A stretch of 5,924 nucleotides of DNA, from the NCBI GenBank assembly GCA_023399295.1, contig JAEWQF010000045.1:1-5924 (forward strand). Direction: 5' to 3'. Positions 1-5,924 of the stretch are shown in pieces (position 1 is the first letter of the stretch; each line of letters begins with the position of its first letter). The translations under genes and the position numbers were made by a program. A model generated the notes under the pieces. That model worked only from the letters and a program-made list of their open reading frames with translations. It was not told where the DNA came from and ran no database searches. The stretch comes from Bacteroidota bacterium. GTDB taxonomy: Bacteria > Bacteroidota > Bacteroidia > Bacteroidales > Dysgonomonadaceae.

Positions 1-11
1 AGGACAGCAAA

Positions 12-209
12 ATGCCAAAAATGAAGACTAATTCCGGTGCCAAAAAGAGGTTCGCCCTTACCGGAACAGGAAAAATCAAGCGGAAGCATGCGTACAAAAG
101 TCACATTTTGACGAAGAAGACCAAAAAACAGAAGAGAAATCTGACGCACATGGGTCTTGTTCACAAATCTGACATGAACAGTATCAAGACACTGCTCGCA
201 TTGAAATAA
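12..209 (+). CDS. rpmI: 50S ribosomal protein L35
   Basis: This 65-residue, strongly basic protein is ribosomal protein L35, a component of the large ribosomal subunit. The N-terminal MPKMKTNSGAKKRF, the following TGTGKIKRKHAYKSH and the lysine-rich block KKTKKQKR are the family signature, and the length matches typical bacterial L35. The start at 12 is supported by an AGGA at positions 1-4, seven bases upstream, and by the near-universal MPKMKT start. It is followed 99 bp later by rplT, the standard bacterial order infC-rpmI-rplT; infC would lie just left of the window. Co-transcription with rplT is inferred from the order and from the absence of a terminator between them. Identification is secure. 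Confidence 0.98.
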   Translation: MPKMKTNSGAKKRFALTGTGKIKRKHAYKSHILTKKTKKQKRNLTHMGLVHKSDMNSIKTLLALK

Positions 210-308
210 CCAACGCATCGGTTTCCGTTAAAAAAGATTTAGTAACAGGATGTATGCAACCAAGAGCTCTGCCAGACAGGGACGCTATCATTCAAAACAA
301 GTAACATT

Positions 309-653
309 ATGCCAAGATCAGTCAATCATGTTGCATCACGCAACCGCAGAAAGAAAGTTCTGAAATTAACCAGGGGCTATTACGGTGCCCGCAAGAATGT
401 GTGGACCGTAGCCAAAAACACGTGGGAAAAGGGTCTTACCTACGCCTATCGTGACCGTAAAAACAAGAAGCGCAACTTCCGTGCACTCTGGATCCAGCGT
501 ATCAATGCCGCCGCCCGTGATAACGGAATGTCCTATTCCCGTCTGATGGGTGCCCTGCACAAACATGAAATTGAAATCAACCGCAAGGTGCTTGCCGACC
601 TGGCAATGAACCATCCCGAAGCATTCAAGGCGATCGTGGATAAGGTGAAATAG
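309..653 (+). CDS. rplT: 50S ribosomal protein L20
   Basis: This 114-residue basic protein is ribosomal protein L20, an early-assembly 23S rRNA-binding protein of the large subunit. The family pattern is clear: MPRSVNHVASRNRRKK at the start, then LKLTRGYYGARKNVWTVAK, the DRKNKKRNFRALWIQRINAA region (about residues 48-68) and the C-terminal globular part with MSYSRLMGALHKHEIEINRKVLADLA. The length is normal. The bases before the ATG (acaagtaacatt) hold no Shine-Dalgarno motif, which is common in Bacteroidota. L20 represses its own operon in some bacteria, but no recognisable L20-binding pseudoknot was made out in the 99-bp spacer. A strong terminator follows 24 bp after the stop, so this is the last gene of its operon. 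Confidence 0.98.
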   Translation: MPRSVNHVASRNRRKKVLKLTRGYYGARKNVWTVAKNTWEKGLTYAYRDRKNKKRNFRALWIQRINAAARDNGMSYSRLMGALHKHEIEINRKVLADLAMNHPEAFKAIVDKVK

Positions 654-677
654 TGGTCATCGGTTGACATCAAATAG

Positions 678-713
678 AAAGGGAAAGACTTGCAAGGGTC
701 TTTCCCTTTTGTT
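678..713 (+). terminator. Intrinsic terminator of the rpmI-rplT operon, possibly bidirectional
   Basis: A 12-bp perfect stem (678-689 pairing with 698-709; core GGGAAAGAC against GTCTTTCCC) surrounds an 8-base loop and is followed by a T-rich run ending TTTTGTTT. It lies 24 bp after the rplT stop. The left arm starts with AAA preceded by an A/T-rich stretch, so on the - strand the hairpin is also followed by T-rich sequence. It could therefore also end the converging - strand unit 772-1817. Confidence 0.92.
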
Positions 714-771
714 TGTACCACGTATCACAAGGAATGTGAGGACGACTCACCAGCATATTGTACGAATGGTT

Positions 772-948
772 TTATCGATTTCTCGTTTTTTTATAATCTA
801 CATAAAAAAGGACTACCAATACAGTTATAGCCAGCACCGTTGTCATCACCCTGACAACCCCACTCTCAAAATACCTGGTGAGCAATGATGAAACTGCAAA
901 CGCAAGAAGAGTGTACAATATCAGTTTTAGTGCTGTTTTCGCTTTCAT
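772..948 (-). CDS. Small two-TM membrane protein, unknown function
   Basis: This is a 58-residue hydrophobic protein from ATG 948, with no family recognised. Two membrane segments are visible, about residues 7-23 (LKLILYTLLAFAVSSLL) and 34-50 (VMTTVLAITVLVVLFYV), joined by a short loop RYFESG. The N-terminal lysines (K2, K4, K8) and the C-terminal KKTRNR suggest both ends are cytoplasmic. The frame is open up to a TTG at 963 that overlaps the preceding stop. The ATG at 948 is preferred because it starts MKAK directly before the hydrophobic region, leaving 8 bp after the lipoprotein gene; neither start has a clear Shine-Dalgarno site. The spacing implies co-transcription with the lipoprotein gene. 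The coding evidence is its coherent membrane topology and tight spacing. The function is unknown; an accessory or protective partner for the upstream protein is possible but only an inference. Confidence 0.6.
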   Translation of the reverse strand: MKAKTALKLILYTLLAFAVSSLLTRYFESGVVRVMTTVLAITVLVVLFYVDYKKTRNR

Positions 949-956
949 ATGTATGA

Positions 957-1817
957 TTACCAACCACTCACTGAACCACCACCGCCACTGTCCATGTCAG
1001 TTACTTCTCTGGGATATTCACCAAATTCATTCTGCATCGCTGAAAAAAAGGTGCCCAAAAGAAATGAGGCTGTACCTCCTGAAAGTGCGGCTCCAATTCC
1101 TGCACCAATCCCATCATAGAGAGCAGATCTGAGAGTTGAACCTTTTATACGGGTTACATTCATCGCGGGTTTATGTTGATTCCAATAATCAGATGAATAA
1201 CGGTAGACAGTTTCAACAATCTGAATAATTTCTTGTTCCTCGGAAGTAAGGTTCATTAAGCTTTTAGTCCCAGTAACTGCATTATCTAAGAATGCTGTAA
1301 GATAATTGTAAAGAGAATCGTTTATTAGGTGATTATTTTTACAATAAAGTAAGAACACTTCTGGTGTGTGAAGATCGGGATTTTCTGTTGAGATAGCAAT
1401 CAATGAAGGGTATATCTCATTGTATCTGAGTTTGAAAGCCTCAAGATCTTTCTCATTAAAAAAGTCGTTGTACTCTTTCACCATTTTCTCACCCAGCATA
1501 ATAGGCAGATCGATACAAATTTTTCTATTGTGCAAGACAAAAGCACTTGCATTACCATAAGAAGACCTTGTGACCAATGACTCTTTCATTAAATGTCTTA
1601 AAGTGACATCCATTTTTTCCCTATAAAAAATATCCAGGGCTTTATTGTGAAAGAACCCTACTGAATTAGGTATATCCTCTAAAGAAGGCAATGATTCCCG
1701 ATCAATATTAACTTGATTGAATCTTTCTTTTTCTTTAGGAATGTTATCTGAACAGGATAAGTATACAAACATAAAGAGAAGAACCAGTACAAATTTAATG
1801 ATTATTTTTGCTTTCAT
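957..1817 (-). CDS. Putative lipoprotein with glycine-zipper C-terminal segment, unknown function
   Basis: This is a 286-residue protein of no recognised family. Residues 1-22 form a lipoprotein-type signal: basic MKAK, a hydrophobic stretch to residue 20, then a lipobox-like YLSC with Cys22 as the probable lipidated residue. The box is imperfect because -3 is Tyr. The following Ser-Asp-Asn loosely resembles the start of a Bacteroidota surface-export signal. Residues 30-220 are polar, charged and probably helical, with no catalytic motif seen. Residues 234-260 form a hydrophobic glycine-rich segment (Gly at 236, 238, 240, 242, 247, 248, 255) of glycine-zipper type. A polar stretch and the tail GGGGSVSGW follow. 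Such segments are typical of proteins that insert into or oligomerise in membranes, including some bacteriocins. The gene is AT-rich (33% GC in a hand count of 1261-1320) compared with its neighbours, suggesting acquisition. It probably forms an operon with the small membrane protein 8 bp downstream. Confidence 0.85.
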   Translation of the reverse strand: MKAKIIIKFVLVLLFMFVYLSCSDNIPKEKERFNQVNIDRESLPSLEDIPNSVGFFHNKALDIFYREKMDVTLRHLMKESLVTRSSYGNASAFVLHNRKICIDLPIMLGEKMVKEYNDFFNEKDLEAFKLRYNEIYPSLIAISTENPDLHTPEVFLLYCKNNHLINDSLYNYLTAFLDNAVTGTKSLMNLTSEEQEIIQIVETVYRYSSDYWNQHKPAMNVTRIKGSTLRSALYDGIGAGIGAALSGGTASFLLGTFFSAMQNEFGEYPREVTDMDSGGGGSVSGW

Positions 1818-1954
1818 GATTGTGAATTTTTATTAATTTGACACATTTAACAATAAGAAATCAATTCGATACAGGTTGCCATGTATGCTCATTGATGATG
1901 AACGATTCGCTGGTATAAAATTATGCATTGGATTCTATGGGATTGTTATCACGA

Positions 1955-1989
1955 TGTGATATAACAGTTAACCAAATGTTATATAACAG
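1955..1989. promoter_or_regulatory. Paired palindromic boxes, candidate operator
   Basis: Two 13-bp boxes, TGTGATATAACAG (1955-1967) and TGTTATATAACAG (1977-1989), differ at one base and repeat with a 22-bp period, about two turns of the helix. The first 12 bases of the right box (1977-1988) are a perfect palindrome, and the left box is the same palindrome with one mismatch. A third half-site, GTTAT, lies at 1945-1949. This arrangement is what two regulator dimers bound on one DNA face would use. The regulator is not identifiable from the motif. The boxes lie about 57 bp upstream of the rightward -7 element and about 140 bp upstream of the leftward gene start. Confidence 0.5.
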
Positions 1990-2020
1990 ATGCTCCCACA
2001 AGACAAATGAGATTCATATG

Positions 2021-2053
2021 TTGCCCATGTTGGATGAAAACAACTTATCTTTG
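2021..2053 (+). promoter_or_regulatory. Bacteroidota-type promoter for the NimA-like gene
   Basis: TATCTTTG at 2046-2053 matches the Bacteroidota primary sigma -7 consensus TAnnTTTG exactly. An upstream TTG at 2021-2023, 22 bp away, could serve as a weak -33 element. Transcription would start near 2060, giving an untranslated leader of about 60 bases before the ATG at 2118. The -33 part is the weaker half of the call. Confidence 0.55.
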
Positions 2054-2117
2054 TAATCTATTTTCTGCGGGCATGAAGTGCCTACAATCACATCAGAGAA
2101 ATTAGAGACAACGAAGT

Positions 2118-2621
2118 ATGAAGACCTATCCGTTGGAAGAGAAAGAGCGTATTGAGCAGGTGATCCGCTCTTGCAGTATCTGTTTTGTAGGAATGGCCGA
2201 CAGTGAGGGCAATCCCTATGTGCTCCCGATGAACTTCGGATACGAGGAGGGGGTGATCTGGCTCCACTCCGCCCAGGAGGGACATTCCATCTCGATACTG
2301 GAGAAGAACCCGCGGGTTTGCATCACCTTTTGTACCAACCCGGAGTTGAAATGGCAGGATGAACAGGTGGCATGCAGCTATCGGATGCTGGCTGACAGTA
2401 TCCTTTGTCGCGGCAGGGTGCAGTTTGAGGAGGTGGATGAGGTGAAAGTGAAGGCGCTTCACAGCATCATGAGGCAGTACTCCGACAGGGAGTTCAGTTA
2501 TTCCGCTCCTGCGGTGCGCAACGTGAAGATATGGAAGGTGGAGGTAGAGGAGCTCTCCGCTCGCGAGTTTGGCGTTCCCAACAGGAACAGCGTCAAGTAC
2601 AAGGAGCGGCTGCAGTTCTGA
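2118..2621 (+). CDS. Pyridoxamine 5'-phosphate oxidase-like (NimA-type) flavin-binding protein
   Basis: This 167-residue protein has the split-barrel flavin-binding fold of the pyridoxamine 5'-phosphate oxidase superfamily, in the NimA-like group. Visible landmarks are GNPYVLPMNFGYE (31-43), a strand followed by HSAQEGHSISILEKNPRVC (50-68, the usual region contacting the flavin phosphate), CSYRMLADSILCRGRVQF (86-103) and the C-terminal IWKVEVEELSARE (138-150). The length is typical of the group. Members bind FMN, FAD or haem and act as reductases; some Nim proteins reduce 5-nitroimidazoles to amines, but most chromosomal homologues have no proven substrate, so resistance should not be assumed. 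The start at 2118 is preceded by no strong Shine-Dalgarno site and by a good promoter about 65 bp upstream. It is cytoplasmic, with no signal peptide. The gene is probably its own transcription unit, since 92 bp separate it from the next gene, though no terminator is visible there. Confidence 0.88.
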   Translation: MKTYPLEEKERIEQVIRSCSICFVGMADSEGNPYVLPMNFGYEEGVIWLHSAQEGHSISILEKNPRVCITFCTNPELKWQDEQVACSYRMLADSILCRGRVQFEEVDEVKVKALHSIMRQYSDREFSYSAPAVRNVKIWKVEVEELSAREFGVPNRNSVKYKERLQF

Positions 2622-2713
2622 CGTCAGTTGTTTGTTTCCGGTTGGGAACATTTTCAGTGTTGCCACTGTTGTTATGGTGACATTTTATCAATCACATTTT
2701 ATTTTCAAATCAG

Positions 2714-3175
2714 ATGAAGAAAATAGGTACCCTGCTTGCGGCATTGTCACTGGTGATGCTTGTGTCTGCTGCTGAGCCCCAGGGCAAGGAGAAAGTGAAG
2801 CCGATCGAACTGACAAAAGCGACCTTCCTGGAGAAGGTGTTCAACTATCAGGAGAACCCTAAGGAGTGGAAATACAACGGCGACAAGCCGGCCATCGTCG
2901 ATTTCTATGCTACCTGGTGCGGTCCCTGTCGCATCACCTCCCCCATCCTGAAGGATCTCGCTGCCGAATATGGTGAGGAGATCTATGTCTATAAGATCGA
3001 TGTGGACAAGGAACCTGAGTTGGCTCGCATGTTTGGTGTGCAGAGCATCCCCATGTTTCTTTTCATTCCCCTGAACGAGCAACCACAGGTGGCGATGGGT
3101 GCACTTCCCAAGAAATCGTTCAAGGAGGCGATCGATACCTTCCTCTTGAAGAAAGAAGAGAGAACAGCCCTTTAA
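2714..3175 (+). CDS. Secreted (periplasmic) thioredoxin, TrxP-like
   Basis: This is a 153-residue thioredoxin with an export signal. Residues 1-20 are a classic signal peptide (MKK, hydrophobic core GTLLAALSLVMLV, probable cleavage after SA or SAA), leaving about 133 mature residues. The thioredoxin fold follows, with VDFYATWCGPC: redox cysteines Cys69 and Cys72, and buried Asp63 matching E. coli Trx Asp26. The cis-proline Pro113 sits in QSIPMFLF, and KIDVDKEPELARMFGV fills the conserved middle part. The WCGPC active site is the reducing-thioredoxin type, so a role in thiol-disulfide exchange in the periplasm is expected, as for TrxP of Bacteroides fragilis. The electron donor is not encoded here. 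No clear promoter or Shine-Dalgarno site was seen in front. The methyltransferase gene follows after 12 bp, so the two probably share a transcript although their functions are not obviously linked. Confidence 0.93.
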   Translation: MKKIGTLLAALSLVMLVSAAEPQGKEKVKPIELTKATFLEKVFNYQENPKEWKYNGDKPAIVDFYATWCGPCRITSPILKDLAAEYGEEIYVYKIDVDKEPELARMFGVQSIPMFLFIPLNEQPQVAMGALPKKSFKEAIDTFLLKKEERTAL

Positions 3176-3187
3176 AAGTGACGGCAA

Positions 3188-3973
3188 ATGATCACCAGCC
3201 TGCAGAATCCGACCATCAAGCAGATCGTGAAGCTTTCGAAGAGCAGTGAGCGGCGTGCACAACGACTCTTTCTGCTGGAGGGTGCACGCGAACTGTCACT
3301 GGCCCTGCAGGCCGGTTACATGGTCACAGAGGTTTTTCTCTGCCGGGAGATGTTCACTCAGAGCAAGTATCCGCGTGTACTGGAGAGCCTGCATCCGGAA
3401 ATCATCACTGAGATCTCTCCGGCCGTCTTTGCGAAGATTGCCTACCGGGAAAACTCAGATGGTGTGGTGGCGCTGGCACAGCCCAAGTCACACACCCTGA
3501 ATGAGCTCCTGCTCAGTGAAAACCCCTTCCTGATCCTTCTCGAGGCGGTGGAGAAGCCAGGCAACCTGGGTGCCGTGCTGCGTACAGCTGACGCTGCCGC
3601 CGTGGATGCCGTGATCATCTGCGATCCACAGACCGACCTCTACAATCCCAACGTGATCCGCTCCGGGGTGGGTGGCCTCTTTACTGTGCAGACGGCTGTC
3701 TGCACCTCCTCAGAAGCGTTGGCCTGGCTACAGCAGCATCATATCAGTATCTATGCCGCGGAACTGCAGGCCGCCGAATTCTATCAGGATATCGATTTCA
3801 GACCACCCTCTGCCATTGTGATGGGCACGGAGGCCGACGGGTTGACCGATTTCTGGTTGCACCATGCGACAAAGCGAATCAAGATACCCATGCGCGGGAA
3901 AATTGACTCGCTCAATGTCTCTGTCTCCACCGCCATCCTCACTTTCGAGGCGATGCGGCAACGCGGTTTTTAG
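3188..3973 (+). CDS. TrmH/SpoU-family RNA 2'-O-ribose methyltransferase
   Basis: This 261-residue protein is an S-adenosylmethionine-dependent methyltransferase of the SPOUT class that methylates ribose 2'-OH in rRNA or tRNA. An N-terminal substrate-binding domain (about 1-100, with RRAQRLFLLEGARELSLAL at 22-40) is followed by the knotted catalytic domain. Motif 1 is EKPGNLGAVLRTADA (122-136), with Asn126 and the likely catalytic Arg132. NPNVIRSGVGGLF (153-165) is the next conserved block. Motif 2 is IVMGTEADGL (210-219), and motif 3 is IPMRGKIDSLNVSVSTAI (233-250), with the SLNVS that helps bind the cofactor. Length and domain order match RlmB and TsnR-like enzymes, but the target nucleotide cannot be read from the sequence, so no gene symbol is given. 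It lies 12 bp after the thioredoxin gene and converges with the peptidase gene. Confidence 0.93.
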   Translation: MITSLQNPTIKQIVKLSKSSERRAQRLFLLEGARELSLALQAGYMVTEVFLCREMFTQSKYPRVLESLHPEIITEISPAVFAKIAYRENSDGVVALAQPKSHTLNELLLSENPFLILLEAVEKPGNLGAVLRTADAAAVDAVIICDPQTDLYNPNVIRSGVGGLFTVQTAVCTSSEALAWLQQHHISIYAAELQAAEFYQDIDFRPPSAIVMGTEADGLTDFWLHHATKRIKIPMRGKIDSLNVSVSTAILTFEAMRQRGF

Positions 3974-4034
3974 CTGCAAACGATCAGCATGCATCGAATC
4001 TTCGAATTCACCAATCAGCCACTCCACACCTCAG

Positions 4035-5924
4035 CTACTCCACATCATATCCCCACGACTTACCCTTTTCGATGGCCGGTACCCCTTTTGTCATCCATAC
4101 CGGTGCCGGTTCGCCTTTGAGATAGTGGTCGAAGAACTGTTGCAGGCGGATGGAGAGGTCCTTGCTGTTGCGTCGTTGTGTCAGGTTGTGTTCCTCTCCG
4201 TTGTACTGCAGCATCCAAACGGGTTTCTCCAGTCGTCTGAGGGTCATGAAGAGTTCAATCCCCTGGTACCAGGGCACCGCGCCATCCTTGTCGTTGTGCA
4301 TGATCAGCAAGGGTGTCTCAACTTTATCGGCAAAGAAAACGGGGGAGTTGTCGATATAGAGGCGGAGTGAGTCGCTCATCGGCACACCGATACGCGACTG
4401 CGTCTGTTCATACTGAAACTGTCGGCTGCGGCCCGACTCCCAACGAATTCCTCCGTAGGCACTGGTCATGTTGGATACCGGCGCACCGGCTCCTGCCGCC
4501 TTGAACAGGTTGGTCTGTGTGACCAGGTAGGCTACCTGGTAACCTCCCCAGCTCTGACCCTGTATCGCCATGTTCTCCCTGTCCACCCATTGGTACTTTG
4601 CCAGGGCTTCGGCACCGGCTACTACCGCATTGTAGGCATCCATCCCCGGGTTTCCCACGCTGTACCGTATGTCGGGTGTGAAAACAAGATAACCGCGGCT
4701 CACGAAGAACGGGATGTTGATGATCGAACGGCTGGGCGCGGGTGTGAACCAGCGGTAAAGCTCATCGGAGTGTTGCTCGTAGAAATAGATCATCAACGGG
4801 TATCGTCTGGTCGGATCAAAATCCTCAGGCTTGTAGAGGATGCCTTGCAGCGGGAAGTCGTCGAAGGAGGTCCAGGAGAAGAGTTCTGCCGTTCCCCAGT
4901 TATAGTCTTCTTTCTGTGGATTGATATGCGTCAGTTTGTCCTCTGATTTCCAGAAATCACCGGTCACATAGAGATCGGGTGAGGTATGGAAGTTGCTTTT
5001 TTGAAAGAGATAGAGATCCTTTTCTTTCGCCTTAATCAGTGAACCGTAGCTGTACCCATCCATCACCCTTTTCTTCAGGGGATTCCTTCCTTTTGGTGCA
5101 AGGGTATACCAGCCAGTCTCCTTGCTCTTGTTATCGAAGGAAGACAACAGCAGCTGTTCCTCTTTCTCAATGAATCGTTTCTCCCTGTCGGTGTTGACAT
5201 AACGAAATGTGAGAGAGTCTTTGCGTCCTGCACCATGCGTTACATTGACCGGTGCTGCCACATTCCTGGGATCCACTTTCCATATGTCGAACGCGTCGTA
5301 CAATAACAGGTACTCATCCCCAGCCCCCCAGGTTGCCATCCCGTAGGGTCCCGGTTCCATCGGGAGATCGTTCTTTTCATTCCAGAAGTGTACCGGTAAC
5401 GCACCCGTAAGATTGCGGATGGTCTGCTCACGATTGTCATAGGCAAACCATTGCTGCTGCATGCCGTCCCACCAGATGGTGTAGTTGCCTGCAGGTGAGA
5501 GCATCGGTCGTCCTGCTATGGGTGAACCTACCTGATGCAGTCGTTGCTCCAACAGATCCATCACCCAGACATCATATTTGGAGGTTACATCCCACTGGCT
5601 TTCGAGCTGATAAGGGCGGTCGGACCATAGCAACGCATAGCGACCGTTGCCTTCGTCAGAGATGGAAGCATGGGGCATCTCTTCTGTGGCCAGGGGAGTA
5701 AATTCTCCGGGATGGAGCGGATCGATGATGCCGGTGTAGGTGCGTCGCTTTTCACGTGTGAGTTCGGCCAGCTGTTGAGGTTGAATAAGAGGATCCTGCC
5801 AGTGCCAGATGTCGAGAGAGGCCATCTCGAAGTCGACCAGTGTGGTATCTTTCGGCTCCTGTCTGGGTGCGGCACCGATCAGGATCCTGCTGCCATCCTT
5901 GCTGAAGGAGGGAGATGCATGCTC
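4035..5924 (-). CDS. S9-family serine peptidase (prolyl oligopeptidase/DPP-IV-like), 5' end outside the window
   Basis: The C-terminal 629 residues of a large alpha/beta-hydrolase peptidase are visible. The frame stays open through the right edge, so the first internal ATG (5825) is not the real start. The residues before it, including HASPSFSKDGSRILIG, read as a beta-propeller strand repeat, so the gene begins further upstream. Counting from that internal Met, residues 1-320 are propeller-like. The hydrolase domain runs from about 325, with the nucleophile motif GQSWGGY (Ser425), the acid in HNDKDGAVPW (Asp514) and the base in GEEHNL (His546). All three catalytic residues are present and correctly ordered. 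S9 enzymes cleave short peptides, often after proline, and the propeller restricts substrate size. In Bacteroidota such enzymes are usually exported, but any signal peptide lies outside the window. The exact specificity is not assignable. Confidence 0.93.
   Translation of the reverse strand, partial: EHASPSFSKDGSRILIGAAPRQEPKDTTLVDFEMASLDIWHWQDPLIQPQQLAELTREKRRTYTGIIDPLHPGEFTPLATEEMPHASISDEGNGRYALLWSDRPYQLESQWDVTSKYDVWVMDLLEQRLHQVGSPIAGRPMLSPAGNYTIWWDGMQQQWFAYDNREQTIRNLTGALPVHFWNEKNDLPMEPGPYGMATWGAGDEYLLLYDAFDIWKVDPRNVAAPVNVTHGAGRKDSLTFRYVNTDREKRFIEKEEQLLLSSFDNKSKETGWYTLAPKGRNPLKKRVMDGYSYGSLIKAKEKDLYLFQKSNFHTSPDLYVTGDFWKSEDKLTHINPQKEDYNWGTAELFSWTSFDDFPLQGILYKPEDFDPTRRYPLMIYFYEQHSDELYRWFTPAPSRSIINIPFFVSRGYLVFTPDIRYSVGNPGMDAYNAVVAGAEALAKYQWVDRENMAIQGQSWGGYQVAYLVTQTNLFKAAGAGAPVSNMTSAYGGIRWESGRSRQFQYEQTQSRIGVPMSDSLRLYIDNSPVFFADKVETPLLIMHNDKDGAVPWYQGIELFMTLRRLEKPVWMLQYNGEEHNLTQRRNSKDLSIRLQQFFDHYLKGEPAPVWMTKGVPAIEKGKSWGYDVE

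Larger units (their letters stand above)
1818..2117. other. Divergent AT-rich intergenic region
   Basis: This 300-bp gap separates the start codons of two divergent genes. It holds no open frame worth calling on either strand. What it does contain is a pair of near-identical palindromic boxes (1955-1989) and a rightward promoter-like sequence (2021-2053). No convincing TTTG/TAnnTTTG promoter was found facing left for the lipoprotein gene; the best candidates had mismatches or wrong spacing. Confidence 0.7.

Noticed and set aside
250..363. A 37-codon open frame starting in the rpmI-rplT spacer and ending inside rplT
   Set aside because: It overlaps the start of rplT out of frame, its translation resembles nothing known, and it is short enough to arise by chance. 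A leader-peptide role cannot be supported.
736..750. Small hairpin GTGAG-gacga-CTCAC downstream of the small membrane protein gene
   Set aside because: It has only 5 bp of stem and no T-run on either strand, so it is not a convincing terminator; the hairpin at 678-709 is far stronger.
664..888. A 74-codon + strand frame after rplT
   Set aside because: It runs through the intrinsic terminator and antisense to the small membrane protein gene, with no protein-like composition.
949..963. TTG start at 963 for the small membrane protein
   Set aside because: It would overlap the preceding stop and add MVIIH before a good MKAK start; the ATG at 948 gives a more typical N-terminus, although the TTG cannot be excluded.
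2088..2666. A 192-codon - strand frame opposite the NimA-like gene
   Set aside because: It is antisense to a recognised gene and has no family features; long shadow frames are expected opposite GC-rich coding sequence.
2747..3262. A 171-codon - strand frame opposite the thioredoxin gene
   Set aside because: It is antisense to a gene with clear WCGPC thioredoxin identity and has no recognisable motif.
3974..4034. Possible terminator between the converging methyltransferase and peptidase genes
   Set aside because: Only a 5-bp inverted repeat (TCGAA/TTCGA) is seen, without a T-run, so no terminator is called in this 61-bp gap.

Overview
The window looks like a chromosomal segment from a member of the Bacteroidota, most likely the order Bacteroidales. 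Three things point there. Several start codons lack a strong Shine-Dalgarno sequence. One gene has a TAnnTTTG-type -7 promoter element. The gene content also fits: a periplasmic thioredoxin of TrxP type, a NimA-like flavin-binding protein and a large S9 peptidase with a GQSWGGY nucleophile motif. The genus cannot be fixed from the sequence alone.

Layout. (1) Positions 12-653, + strand: rpmI (L35) and rplT (L20), the distal part of the usual infC-rpmI-rplT operon, closed by a strong intrinsic terminator at 678-713. (2) Positions 772-1817, - strand: an AT-rich two-gene unit with a putative lipoprotein of unknown function, carrying a glycine-zipper hydrophobic segment and a Gly4 tail, followed by a 58-residue protein with two predicted membrane segments. 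It converges on rplT. (3) Positions 1818-2117: a divergent AT-rich intergenic region with two near-identical 13-bp palindromic boxes, 22 bp apart, and a good Bacteroidota-type promoter facing right. (4) Positions 2118-3973, + strand: a NimA/pyridoxamine-phosphate-oxidase-like flavoprotein, a secreted thioredoxin, and a SpoU/TrmH-family RNA 2'-O-methyltransferase 12 bp behind the thioredoxin gene. (5) Position 4035 to the right edge, - strand: the C-terminal 629 residues of an S9 (prolyl oligopeptidase/DPP-IV-like) peptidase whose 5' end lies outside the window.

Most of the window is ordinary conserved gene content. Ribosomal proteins and rRNA or tRNA modification serve translation, the periplasmic thioredoxin serves thiol homeostasis or oxidative folding in the envelope, and the S9 peptidase serves peptide catabolism. 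The part that stands out is the AT-rich 772-2117 segment. Its lipoprotein/small-membrane-protein pair is unrecognised, its base composition differs from the flanking genes, and the adjacent paired palindromes look like an operator. No RNA gene, insertion sequence, CRISPR array or phage gene was seen.
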